A stretch of 64,000 nt of DNA from Trametopsis cervina (Eukaryota > Basidiomycota > Agaricomycetes > Polyporales > Irpicaceae): the NCBI GenBank assembly GCA_022385755.1, contig MU278352.1:1116001-1180000 (forward strand), given 5' to 3'. The notes below the pieces were generated by a model, which saw only the letters and a list, made by a program, of their open reading frames with translations, ran no database searches and had not been told where the DNA came from. Both the position numbers and the translations under genes were made by a program. Below are positions 24,051 through 34,886 of this stretch, one piece after another. How positions within the stretch are numbered: position 1 is the stretch's first letter; every line of letters begins with the position of its first letter.

Positions 24051-24177
24051 ATAATATTTCTATTTTCATATCACAAAAACTCGCCCAGTTAATAGTAGTC
24101 ATGTAATTATCATACACTCTCGTAATCTCCATCTTGCGGCGTCGTCTGCATTTCAAGCAATCTGATGTGCCAATCAC

Positions 24178-24326
24178 TTACAACTCCTCAGCAATTCTTG
24201 CGCAAAAGGCCTGCAACTGTGAGTTTATCTCATGCAACCCATGCTCGAATATGTTGCAACCGCCAGCAAATCACACACAAATATGTCACAATTCGATGCA
24301 TTTCAGCTACAACTCAATGCTACAAC
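24178..24326 (+). repeat. Subterminal TRCAAC repeats of the element
   Basis: Six copies of TACAAC or TGCAAC in one orientation within 150 bp: 24179, 24212, 24233, 24255, 24308 and 24321. Short repeated motifs near element ends are known transposase-binding sites in CACTA relatives; the binding role here is inference. Confidence 0.5.
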
Positions 24327-24394
24327 TAGCAGGAACCTTGCAAGTCCCTGCTAATTTCTGCTAATGACTAGCACGGATTTGCTCGATTAGCATT

Positions 24395-24430
24395 AGGGTT
24401 TGCACAAATGTGCACCGCCCGTTTTCCCTG
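24395..24430 (-). repeat. Right terminal inverted repeat of the Plavaka element
   Basis: On the minus strand starts CAGGGAAAACGGGC, the counterpart of the left end at 18369. It is followed outside by AT. Confidence 0.78.
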
Positions 24431-25133
24431 ATGCTCTGGGGTTGTTCCATCGTACGTCCCAAAAACTTCGATTAATGTGGCCTTTGCTAACGAGTTTAGC
24501 AGTAGTAGCCAACCGAAAGCAGCCTTGTCGACAAAGGTTATTGTCGCAATAAGCATTGGCGCATTCGCACTACTTTGCGCAGGATATGGGTTCTACAGGT
24601 GGTGGAAGCATCGCAACAGGCGTGCCAGGGTCCTCCAAAGACAAAGCATTCTGACCACCGCCTCTGATCTACCGTCGGCCGCTCTGCGGACCTCTCCGTT
24701 CCCATTGGACATGGGAGGATGCGTCAATGCGGAGGCTGCCGTAGGTAAGTTAATCTCAATGGCTGTATCGATAATGTATGGTTCTGGCCTGACACCTTTA
24801 CGACGATTTACAGAGCTTTCTTCGACCTCTTCTCATCGACACAGGCCTGCACCGTCATCCTCTCACCGGGGAAAGCCACCTCCACCTTTGACTGTTACGA
24901 ACCCTGATGTCACTGATTCTCGTAAGTGTTTATTATCACCCCGACGGTCGATGGATTCTCACGCGATTGCATCGACAGACCGAAAGCCTACATCAGGCCA
25001 AAATATCGACGCCGAGACCATTCCTCAGGCGCTTTTAGAGTGGTTGTTGCGGAATATAGCGCAACGAATCGACCGCCCAAGAGATCGGCCTGCTAGCGGG
25101 TGTGCACCTCCCCAATATCACCACGCTCATTGA
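24431..25133 (+). pseudogene. 3' part of the interrupted fasciclin gene: membrane anchor and cytosolic tail
   Basis: Directly outside the right end of the transposon the sequence encodes a Ser/Pro-rich stalk (SGVVPSYVPKTSINV, NEFSSSSQPKAALS), a single transmembrane helix (KVIVAISIGAFALLCAGYGF) with a basic stop-transfer (WWKHRNRRARV), then a cytosolic tail with LRTSPFPLDM. Two introns follow (24744-24812 and 24921-24976). The tail ends in ETIPQALLEWLLRNIAQRI and PPQYHHAH. No start codon or signal peptide lies between the element and this frame. With one AT copy removed, the frame joins that of the fasciclin exon at 18295 through a CTCAAG acceptor, so I take it as the displaced 3' end of the same gene. 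An independent short transcript is the alternative. Confidence 0.68.
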
Positions 25134-25433
25134 CTACGATCTTCGACACTTCCTTTGCTGGATTTATTACTAACAACAAGACTATTTTCTGTTTCACTCT
25201 TAGCTATGATAGAATAATTTGTTCGGAATGTATGTAAAGTACTGCGCCCGCTAATGCCAATAAGTGTGAAAGAATTAACGCAAGTCCGTCAGTAATACCT
25301 CTCGGACAAACAGATAGAATCACAGTAAGCTGAAGTTTAATCTCGTTGTACAAAAAGAACAACAGTATGCATACAGAATATCACTGTACATACAGGTATC
25401 GCGCCCACACTGCCTACACAGGACTCGCATCGT

Positions 25434-27520
25434 CTAAGCCGTGAAAGGACCGGCAGCGTTGTCCTCTGCGGCAGATATGCCGACTACTTTTCTATCGTGC
25501 TCCGGAAGTTCCTCATCCGTTCTATGCTGTAAGGCGGAATGCTGGAGGGTGAGCTCGCGTCAGGGAGTGGCATGACGAGCAATGCACGCACCGGGCGCTT
25601 GAACGTGACTGGGATCTGTCCAGGCCCATATGACACATCAACATGAGTTACAGTTGTCTGTAAAGGGGAGTGTCAACATTCAGCGTCCCGGTGCGGAAGT
25701 AATGTAGAACACTCACCTGTCGTACGGATAATTCAACGGAGTTGAAGCCATCACCGACGTTGGAGGTGCCGCTCCTCACGATGGAATCCCGCGCATTCAA
25801 ACTACCATGTACGTTAGAATGTAGGCATGACTTAGTAACAGTGAGCAAAGGAGGAACGTACGTAGCGATCACCGAGTTTGCGTAGACTTCGATGAACTAT
25901 CAAGTCACAGCTGCGGAGATAGACGCCAGGCCACGCACCTTTGCTGATTGTTTCTATCATGCCTGCGAACAGCAAGCTGTTTGGTAGCGCATGGAGCTGT
26001 CGTAAGAAAAACCACCGACGCGCCCAGTATGTTAGTCAGGGTCCACAAAAGGAAGTAATCTTCATCTTACCGACGCCAAAATAACGATGGACAGAATTCT
26101 GTGCCGAAATGTGTATCAGCGACTTATTTCCTGACAAACGTGGGAATAAAGCGTACACTGTCAGGGCGCCGTTATTCACGGTGTTGCGCTGCAACCGCTG
26201 GATGATATGTTTGGTGCTGCGAAGATCATCAGAATAAATGAGCTGACTGAACATTGGCCTAGAAAAGGGACCCACCGCGCATACTGCGGCCGTCGATGGC
26301 GAAGATAAAAGATGAGAAGTCCGGCGATCGAAACATCGGTAATGACCGCGAGGATGAGGGAGGCATTCAGCACGTCCTAGTCGGAGGGTGTTAGTGACCG
26401 TATCGTCAGCTATGAGCTGCACGAGTGGTTCTCTCACTTGGGATACGTGATGTGCATGGAACTCCACCCATGTATCGATTACACAGCTATGCATGATCGG
26501 AGTGAGTATACTCTGGTCCGAGCACATGAGGCGAAGATCTTACAGATACCCTGAAACAACTAGATCCCTAGGAGATGAGCGAAAGGGAGCGCAATGTATG
26601 CTGTAGAGGACTCACTAAACCCTAAGGCTGCAATTGCTTGTTAGGGGTGTTCGAGCGATATCTGTGGTATCACTTACCAACACGCGGTACGAGCAGGATA
26701 GTCTGATCGCCAGGGTATGTCAGTCGTACGTGCGAAAATAGAAGACGTTGAACGTACTGGGATCGCAGCTACGAGTACCGAACCGCTCACTACCTTATGT
26801 GATGAGAGAGTGCGAAACAGAGCCGAACGATTGACTTACAGCGGTAGATACGCATAATATAAAAACTGCACAAAAGAAAAAGATGTGAGTGAACCGATCG
26901 TTGAGAGCGGATCACACTGACCTTTCTGATATGGTGACAATGGCCATCTAGAGAAAATGCGTATTGTCGATTAGAGCCAGCGGTAGATCAAGGCGATAGC
27001 CAGCTTACTTCGAGCATAACGGTGGCCTAATTCACCGCGATCAGTATGTTATGGCTCTGAGCGAAAGGGCGATAGAACTCACGGGAGCACTCCTTCACCC
27101 GGAGTGAGAACGACCGTATATGTAAAAGATTATGAGGGGCGTACCATATGACACGTCCTATTCCACCAGCGACATCGCCGAAGTTTATGATGAAATAGGA
27201 ATACACGATGTGCAGACAGAGGGATGTATGGAGGGCCTCGAAGACCCTGCCAGGTGAAAATCAGTCGGATCCGAAGACGGGCGGGAGGGGGAGAGAGCTA
27301 CCAGAGAGAAAGAACACCATAGCGGAGCATTTTGGAGTCTTTGCTCTCATAGGCGAACCAGTAGAAATAGCATTGTGCAGTGAACACACCAAATAGCCTG
27401 CCAACAGGTATTAGTATTTATCGGAGGGATTGGTGATAACACTCACATTAACGCGATCGCAATAAATAGGATCAGTGGCCCCGCGAAGACCTCGAAAGTG
27501 GACTGTGCGCTGTCCACCAT
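25434..27520 (-). CDS. DUF6534 multi-pass membrane protein (copy 2)
   Basis: This is an inverted paralogue of the gene at 13122-15205. It starts MVDSAQSTFEVFAGPLILF; the next exon gives RLFGVFTAQCYFYWFAYESK, then RVFEALHTSLCLHIVYSYF with IINFGDVAGGIGRVIW. Tiny exons (ATVMLE, MAIVTISER) match those of copy 1. The DUF6534 block is NASLILAVITDVSIAGLLIF followed by YLRHRRPQYAR at about 26280-26370, then a helix region, SLNARDSIVRSGTSNVGDGF, THVDVSYGPGQIPVTFKRP, and a charged tail with DEELPEHDRKVVGIS ending at TAG (25434-25436). Shared exon order and shared tail motif (DHDRK, EHDRK) show the two genes arose by duplication. Function is unknown; receptor-like roles have been suggested only from topology. 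Confidence 0.78.
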
Positions 27521-29725
27521 CGTAGCGGTGGGTTAGACGAGAGGAGGCCGATACACGGCTGATTGAGACCTATATACATTGCAGATGACAATCTCAACCC
27601 TGACTGTGCGGCGTTAATCGGACAGATATCTTATGCAACGAGATGGCGTACCTTGAGCACACCTGGACTTTTTTCACGCTGGCACATTAGGCGACGAAAC
27701 GGCGCAGCGCCAACATTGAGCATGTCGTCGTTATACTCCGACTAAGCATTGTAAGAATGGTCTGTGATGGTGGTACCTAGGGCACTCTGATTCAGCGGCT
27801 GCGGCGAAATGCAAGTGTGAGGTTTTGCGTAAGATGCTCGCGCGGAATGCTGTCCAACGCACCATCTGACTGTAATGTTGCCCCCGATAGCATCGTGGTA
27901 CATCCTTGCTCAGAGGAAGACATTCTGGGAGGGTGCTTGAATTGGAGATACGTCACGTGCGCGTCGAGTTACACTTTTGATGGCAACTGGCATTCTTCCG
28001 TGCTATCGCAGCCAACGTACATTATGTCAGCCAACATATGCACCGTGGTTCCAGAATTCCTCTGCATGTTACACAGGGAAGACAATGTTCCCACAGGGCT
28101 AGATGTGACATTGCTCCAGGCACATTGCAGGGTTGCGGTTGTCGGGCAGGAACACTGTGCGGACACGGAGCGGTGTACGCAGACGTATCTGTGTTCTCTT
28201 CGTCTTATATTGAGAAACACTATCATTGCGGATTTAAATGATCATTTCTAGACGGCCTAATCCATTCCTAGGTGGATCTAACGGTGAGTGAGCCTTCTGA
28301 GATATACGGAGCTCTCACTGTCAGCAAACATTCCTAGCCGCTCTGCTTGTCGGCGGCAACCCTGCTTGAGTGTTGGACCTGGAACAGGCGGGAAGTTTAC
28401 CAAAGATGTGGACGCAGTAGGGGTCGTCACGGAATGGACCAAGGTGTATCCATTTCGCCCGTCGACTGGTCCCTCCAGACAGCGTATCCTACACAGGCGA
28501 AGTCGGTCGCGGGATGACGCCAACTTGTCTATCGTGTCTGTGGAGTCTTATAAAGGTGGGGTCTGTGGTTGACTGTACTTGACAGGTACGTTCGCGCCGT
28601 AATATCCGTCTTGATATTGACTATACTGTCCCTGTAGGTCCATGATATGTTTGTTTGGTGCAATGCCAACAAATGGCGCTTTCAAGATCGTTATGCGAGA
28701 TGCCTTCGTTTGCCAGGCTAGCTTATAAATGTTTATATCTATGGGCATGGACACTGCATCATCCTACCAACGAGAACGCCACACTCGAGTCAGTTACATA
28801 ACGCCTTTCCAACGTTTCGTGCTCTTCTTGGCCTTCCTGCAGCCTTTGTATGAGCTTCATCCTGGTTCAGAGTACTCACATTTTTAGTGATCCCAGTCGA
28901 CGGAGCGGACAAGTCGCAGAGACATTTCCACGTGTCGAACAGCAAGTGGCCGTTACGACGGAACGCGTTAAATTCGTCAGCGAGGCTGTCAACCGCACGC
29001 GGACAAGTCCCAGATGACCCCTATGCTGGGAAGCTGTCGATGTACAGGGGAACCACACGATAGGAAGAAAGCCGTCGCGCATACGGATGTTCTTCGAACT
29101 CTGTGGATCAACGTTTCTAGGGACAGAACAGATACACGCATGAAGCGCGCTTTCATTGATCCCGAGCTTGGCTTCGTCGCGGGCTGCAAGTTTCAAGCGG
29201 TCTTTAGACCTCAAAACTGTCGAACAATGAAGCCTTATCTGTTCCGCACCGGGGGCGTATAGTACTGTGTTGAAGTTGAAGCTTCTTGCCCTTTCTGTGC
29301 TTGAAGACTCGTTGTGATCTCAGACGTGCATATGTCCCACCCTTCCCGGAAGTCCAATCAAGGCTGTCTTATCTATTCTCTACTTTCTTGCTCCTGAGAC
29401 TTCTCCCTAAGGTGTTGCTGACACTCAGTGGTGGGAAAAATATAGTTCTAGTTCACTGGGTCCGACTTTACGCCGTAGTGTTTCAGAGTACTCGCTCCCT
29501 CGCTCAGCATTTGTAGTACTCGGATGAGGTCTAGAGGGACTGTTGCAGACTGTCGTCGTCATTTGTGTCGCCAGAGACTCGGGTGGTTTCGAGCGTTATG
29601 TTCCAAGAATAGGTGAGTTCGTCTGTTGAACAATTGCAGCATGAGACCGTTCGCGGAGTGCGAGCGCGTCGCGCCGCGTCCCTGGTCTACGCTGGACCAC
29701 ATCCTTGTCGGCCCATGCTCAAACA
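27521..29725. other. 2.2-kb region without a confident gene
   Basis: Several medium frames on both strands compete. The most protein-like piece is plus strand 28315-28556, flanked by good splice signals (AG before, GTGGGG after), encoding FTKDVDAVGVVTEWTKVYPF and RRSRSRDDANLSIVSVESYK, which looks like the tail of a membrane protein. Cysteine-rich frames at 27817-28251 (plus) and 27969-28226 (minus) and basic frames at 28548-29214 (minus) cannot be joined into a model. A gene of unknown type, or a decayed one, is likely here. Confidence 0.35.
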
Positions 29726-30283
29726 CTACATCCTCGGTTTGAGTACTTTCCACTGCTCTTGCCGAGTGAATCCTTTTGCTAGTGCAGGTTTAGCGTATCT
29801 GCGGCGAGCCTCGGGCGACAACCAGTCGAGGTACGTGCGCCGGGCGCTCCACGTCCAAGGTGGGCATCCTTGTTCTTCGCAAACGTGAAGCCACTGATAC
29901 GCCAAGTCACACAGGCTTTCCCCTTGATGCACGCGTAGTTTTGCTTTGTCTGCGCTCGGAAACGTCAACCCGCGAACAACGTCCGCGAACGCGGTTGGCC
30001 AGCGTAGCAGCAAAGTTTCGCTTCCCGTTGCTCCGATTCGCGCAAGCGAGGCAAGATGCGCTACCAGTGGGATCGGTTGCTTGACAGGGCCAGCAGGGTT
30101 CTGGAATATTACATGAGGGAACCTGGGGTATGTTCGTATAAAGTAACCCAAGTGCATCTGTTCTTCGACCGGACTTCCCACCCATAACTGCAATCGCTGG
30201 ACGGTTGTTGCAGCCACTCCTTCACCATGCTTCTTCCTTATTTCGTTTTCTTGCGGTGGAATGGTGGCTGCGACTGCGCTCAT
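29726..30283 (-). CDS. Hypothetical protein, 185 residues
   Basis: A single uninterrupted exon starting MSAVAATIPPQENEIRKKHG, with LGYFIRTYPRFPHVIFQNP in the middle and WTWSARRTYLDWLSPEARRR near the end, closing WKVLKPRM. There is no signal peptide, membrane segment or motif that I recognise. The composition (balanced charged and aromatic residues, no low complexity) looks like a folded protein, and it is much longer than neighbouring chance frames. Absence of introns is unusual for this region. No function is proposed. It is divergent from the membrane-protein gene that follows. Confidence 0.45.
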   Translation of the reverse strand: MSAVAATIPPQENEIRKKHGEGVAATTVQRLQLWVGSPVEEQMHLGYFIRTYPRFPHVIFQNPAGPVKQPIPLVAHLASLARIGATGSETLLLRWPTAFADVVRGLTFPSADKAKLRVHQGESLCDLAYQWLHVCEEQGCPPWTWSARRTYLDWLSPEARRRYAKPALAKGFTRQEQWKVLKPRM

Positions 30284-30469
30284 GTAGAGGAGCAGTTTGG
30301 AGTAATGGCCCGACAGTGGTACCCTGATGCGCAGCCGCTGCCGTATGTTTTATTTTACCACTCGGTATCAACGGCGAACTGACTTTCACCACTGTTTAGT
30401 ACATCCGACACGGACTCGATGGATCCTCCGATGCAGACTGAGTGTGTTTCATTTATTACATACCGGTGC

Positions 30470-31999
30470 AGATTCTGACATTTGACCATGTATTACCCAG
30501 ATCTCCAACTCCTACCTGGGATACCTCTCCTGAGTCACCTATGATGTGAGGCACTTCCCTCTGTTGTTGACTCTTCCAGGAATTATGAACTGACGGTCCT
30601 CCGTAGGACCGATGATCTGCTTCCGCCAGCTGATAGCGTTTCGCCCGACCCAAGTCTGTGCGTCCCACCTCACCTTCACTACACATGCGTTTTACTCACT
30701 GTTGCATCTCCCAGGGAAAGCCCGACGCCGCTACCTCAAAATCCTCAGGATGGCCCAGAGACTAGCGCTCTCCCGGATGAGTGAGCTCGACAAGCTTTTT
30801 CTCTCAATGACATACCAACTGATAAATGCATAACAATAGAATAGTTACAACGAGCTCGTCCGATTCAGCGACGCCCACGGGCTTGTCTGTCAGCAGGTCC
30901 GGAAATACATTGATACCCCCTGAATTTTCACTGATGACAACCACTTCAGTGACTCGGCCTCTTCAACCAGCTCTTTGGCGACTGATGAGACCTCTGTAAC
31001 CTCTCCCCTTACTATGTGAGTAGCCTTTGTGCCCATCCTAGACTTATCTGACGCCTAAACTTCAATCATTTAGCGTGACAGCCACAGTCTTTGCGTATCC
31101 TCCGGAAAGCTCCGTGTAAGTCATTCACTTGTCGTTGTTCCAACCCAGCAACCGACCCTAACGTCCGTCAGTCCCACCGTTGCAGCGGCCAAGGCATCCT
31201 CTCCAGTGGCCAATATGGGTGCAGGCGCCGGGATAGCTATTGCAGCTATCATCGCGCTCATAATTATCTCGCTCGTTTCGTTCAAGGTCTTCTATATGAG
31301 GAAACGGCAGCGTCCGAGACGCAGCCGCTATGGACGATACAGTGGGAGCGATATAGCAGGATCGGACTTCGATCCTGAACACAACCTGCCACCATACGCG
31401 CTGCGGACATCACCGTTCACTGTGAGGCAAAAGGACCGCACGGCCTACGGCTCTAGTGAGTACACATACTACATAATATGAACCGTGTGCTGAATACTGA
31501 CATGCTTGCACCTCGTGTCACAGCCGATCTCACTCGCTACTGTCCATGTCCGCAGACACCGCTGAGCGAGAAATCATTCCTCCGCTCCGAGAGCCCCTCG
31601 CCGTTTTCGTCTCCTCGCAAAGTCGGGACGCACACGCCTACAAGCAGCCTGTCCCATATCGCTTTTGCCGCCCCACCGGGACCAGAACGACGACCTGCTC
31701 AAGCAGACATCGACGTCCGAGCCCCGCTGCTGCCCTACGGCGCGTTCTCGAACATCGTTATCAAGCGCTTTACGAACACCTTCGCGCAGCGTGCAAACAA
31801 CAACGCGGCTCCTACACCTCCGCCGCCTTCTATGCCTACAGGCAGTACGAACAACCTAGGACCGACTGCTCCGAAACCAGCATACAGCTTGAATGTTGTC
31901 AACGCTGATACCGCGCCGCCGCGGTACTCAACGGCACCTCGGGCCCCTGTCCCCGGGTCGTCCGTAGCACGCGCAGCAGGGGCGATGCGGGACGTATAG
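30470..31999 (+). CDS. Single-pass membrane protein with Ser/Thr-rich stalk (start uncertain)
   Basis: The extracellular part is Ser/Thr/Pro-rich, assembled from small exons: SPTPTWDTSPESP, LLPPADSVSPDPS, PQNPQDGPETSALPDE, SSSDSATPTGLSVSRSGN and DSASSTSSLATDETSVTSPL. A transmembrane helix follows (GAGIAIAAIIALIIISLVSF), with basic residues just inside (MRKRQRPRRSRYGR). The cytosolic tail has PPYALRTSPFTVRQK and, after an intron, phosphorylatable SEKSFLRSESPSPFSSPRK and a Pro-rich end (NAAPTPPPPSMP) closing RAAGAMRDV. The start is not clear; I see no signal peptide and the left edge is approximate. It resembles the anchor-tail part at 24431-25133 in architecture and in the ALRTSPF motif. A surface sensor or adhesin-like role is possible but not shown. 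Confidence 0.6.
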
Positions 32000-33087
32000 G
32001 GCCATTGAATAGGCTGTATACCAAGACACTCCGTGTTACGTATGACGATGGGGCACCGGTGTTCTCTGCGCAGCGATGTCTCATGTTGCTCCACAAATAA
32101 CATGACATACAGCCACTGCTGTGCAATCGCAAATACCTCGGGCCCCGAGTTTGCAATATATGTACAACACCGAACGATGACGACATATGTACACCGCGCC
32201 TGGCACTGTTGTGGCGGCAGGGGTGTGCATAAGATGTACGATATGTTTCTCTTCATTTCATTCCTTTTATTCTGTTATTCTATCCCATTTTACATTTACA
32301 TGCCTTTCTGTACTTAATATTGGCCTCCTGAATTCGGACACTTATACCGTCGCGTTACGCACAACTTACCTATCCCACATGCCTTTTCCCTCTTGTTAGC
32401 GCACCTGTTCGTTGACATTTGTATCGGTAGTCGGTAGCAAGAGATATATTTTCCTCCAGATCTAGAAACGAAAGAATCCAAGCAAGCAGAACCGAATGAC
32501 CCGAGGACACCCTAGGCGCACGTCGTCAAAATGAAGGGCGGCGATGCAAATCAGAGTGTCAGAAGAGTGGGCAAAACGGGAAGAAGAAAAGATATCGATT
32601 AAAACCGTCTAATTATCAATGTCTCGCGTCTGCAGTAATGACAGGAAGAAAGAACGACAAAAGGAATCCTGGAACGACGCGATAAGCTAAGAAATAATAA
32701 TAATAGGCGAAAGGCGAAAATGTGCGAGAGCAAACAGCGGATAGAAGTATGAGGGGATGAGAGTGTATGTAGCGGAATTAAGTGTTACGTGAGGGCTAGT
32801 GAGATCAAAGTTCAATACGAATGTTCGAATACTGTTCGGCCAAGAGTCCGAGAAGAAACGAACGGATGAAGGTAGACAACGAAAGACAAAGTCTGGCAAT
32901 GTGCACAGGGGAGAAGATCGACTTCATCAATAATAATACATGGTCCAAGGTGTGTAAAAAGCGCGGCACCGGGGGGTTGAGGTTGTAGGTTGAGGACTGT
33001 GAAGCGGGGGTATAGACACCTGGGTTCCCATCACATTTGACATTTGATTCACGTTGCGGAAAGGCTTGCATGCACCCATTATGATCG
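32000..33087. other. Intergenic region between convergent genes
   Basis: About 1.1 kb, rather AT- and purine-rich on the plus strand (32450-32800). It likely carries the two 3' untranslated regions. No repeat, RNA or supported gene is seen. Confidence 0.45.
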
Positions 33088-34886
33088 TTATGAGTCGTGT
33101 TCCACAGATGGTCGTTCAGACACCATGCCTAGCGAGCTCGGCGGGCGTGTGCTCGGATGTGAGCTGAGGGAGCTGCCCGGTCTTGAGGGCGGGTAGGACT
33201 GAGTCATGTGCTCGTACTCTGTCGTAGTCGGATTGCCCGCGTACGAGTGCGCGCGGAACCACGACACCTTCTTCTCGAACGGATGCGTGCCGCGCATGGG
33301 TGCAGCGAAGAACTGGCCTTGAGGCGACCGCCTGGGCGAGGAGCTCTTGTCGAAGATCGAGGTGTCAAGTTCGAGGGGCGAAGTGGGGAAGGAACGCGAG
33401 GGGCCGTGATGGGCATGCGTAGGGGTTGAGGCATGGAAGGAGCCAACAGAAGCCAAGGAGGATGTGGACGCGCGGCGAGAGAGCGTGCCGCCTGTAAGCT
33501 CGAGGGCAGACGCGTTGCGCGAAGCGTTGAAGGACGTGCTCTTCCAGCGCCAACTCCATGAGCGTTTCTCCCGTGATTGGCTCTCGCTACCGCTGGTGGA
33601 AGACGACTCGGGCTGGTTGTACATCCAGGTGGCGAACAAGACCACGAGGGAACCGACGATGAAGGTCACGGTCATCTGGAAGTGGAACAAGGCCACAGAC
33701 GCAAGGAACGAGATGACAATGCTCAAGCTCGTTGCAAAGCCTTTGAGGATGTTGTCCGCATACTTGATCACAAGAGCAGTGAGCAAACCGCCAAGGACCT
33801 GAGTGAGAACGGTAGCCCAAGCTCCAACGCCGAAGTTCGCGAACAGACTGGTGTTGAAAAAGCCGGAAGTAGCTGAAGTAGTGGTTTCACCAGAGAACAG
33901 CACTGGAACCAGGGCGGGAAGAAGGGAGAAGAGCGAGAGCTGGACGTTGCGAACCCACAAATCGCCAGGGCTGTTCTTGAGGACCATCTCAAAGTATACA
34001 CCAGCGAGACCGGACGTGAAGCAAGCGGCGACGACCGCCATGAATCCCTTGAACGCGTTCATTTCGTGGGCACTTGGTTCCGCTTTATGGCCGCTGGTTT
34101 GGATCTGCACTATACCCACGCCAATTGCCAAGAAGAGAAGCGCGAGCCATTTCACAGGGCTGAGCTTCTTGCGTAATAGGACAACGGAGAATGCGGCCGT
34201 GGTGAGAATCTTCATCTGGTAGCTCACTTGGAAGGTGGCGGCTTCGAGGTTTGAAACCGCGACGAATTGGAGATTATTTTGGATGACTTAGGAAAGAAAC
34301 GCGTCAAATGCGGTCAGAAGACGCGTGGACGAGTTGAGCTTACCATAGAGTATAGCGGGGATGGCCAGTTTCCAGCAATCGGCACGGAAGACTTCCTTTC
34401 CCAAGCGGCGGAAGCGGCTGAGTAGTGCGAATGGGCTCCAGAACGTGCTCACGACCTTTTGTCCGTTGGGCAGATATTGGGGGGCGTACGAATCGAGACG
34501 CGCAAATGCGATAGCCAGCGAGATAGATCCCTTGAGCAGTTCCGTAAGGAGGACGGCTGCTGCTGCAGAGTAGGTTTGTGACGGCGCAGCTGACACGCGA
34601 GAGTAGTGCATGATAAGCGTCAACGCGGCATTTTGGACTGCCAGAGTCACTAGTCTGGAGGAGGTCACGGAGTCAGACGAGTTTCGTCAAGGCAGCAAGC
34701 CTGTCGAACTGAAATACGACAGGGAAGGCACACGCACGAGACGTATTTCAATGGCAGGCCGCATATCGAGGGTACTGTGCTGGGTGGCTCCTGAGGAAGT
34801 CCCAACTCCTCCTTTTCATAAACATCCTCCTCGTGATGTAGTTCCACCTCAAACTGAAGAGCTTGAGATTTGTGCTGTTCGGACAT
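33088..34886 (-). CDS. Nucleotide-sugar transporter (SLC35A / UDP-galactose transporter family)
   Basis: These antiporters carry nucleotide sugars into the Golgi or ER lumen. The protein begins MSEQHKSQALQFEVELHHEE, a cytosolic leader, then LKYVS and, after an intron, LVTLAVQNAALTLIMHYSR, the conserved first-helix region. Further hallmarks are YSAAAAVLLTELLKGSISL, IQNNLQFVAVSNLEAATFQV, YQMKILTTAAFSVVLLRKKL, GLAGVYFEMVLKN, SPGDLWVRNVQLSLFS and ALVIKYADNILKGFATSLS. About ten helices fit. A Ser/Arg-rich cytosolic tail of roughly 160 residues after MYNQPESSSTSG is longer than in most family members. Substrate (UDP-galactose, UDP-GlcNAc or CMP-sialate-like) cannot be decided by eye. Confidence 0.92.

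Larger units (their letters stand above)
18369..24430. mobile_element. Plavaka-type DNA transposon (CMC group) with terminal inverted repeats
   Basis: The left end begins CAGGAAAAACGGGC at 18369 and the right end, read on the minus strand from 24430, begins CAGGGAAAACGGGC. The similarity continues (GCA.ATTTG..GCAAA) for about 36 bp. Both outer flanks carry AT (18367-18368 and 24431-24432), a 2-bp duplication as expected for CACTA/Mirage/Chapaev relatives. Inside are a Plavaka transposase on the minus strand and a DUF6532 gene on the plus strand, sharing a 200-bp divergent promoter. The right subterminal region has repeated TRCAAC motifs. About 945 bp is unknown sequence. The element is inserted in a fasciclin gene. 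Ends were found by reading both flanks, not by database comparison. Confidence 0.82.

Noticed and set aside
33204..33876. Arg- and Pro-rich frames over the sugar-transporter tail
   Set aside because: They are shadows of the transporter frame, which is intact and continuous with the membrane domain.
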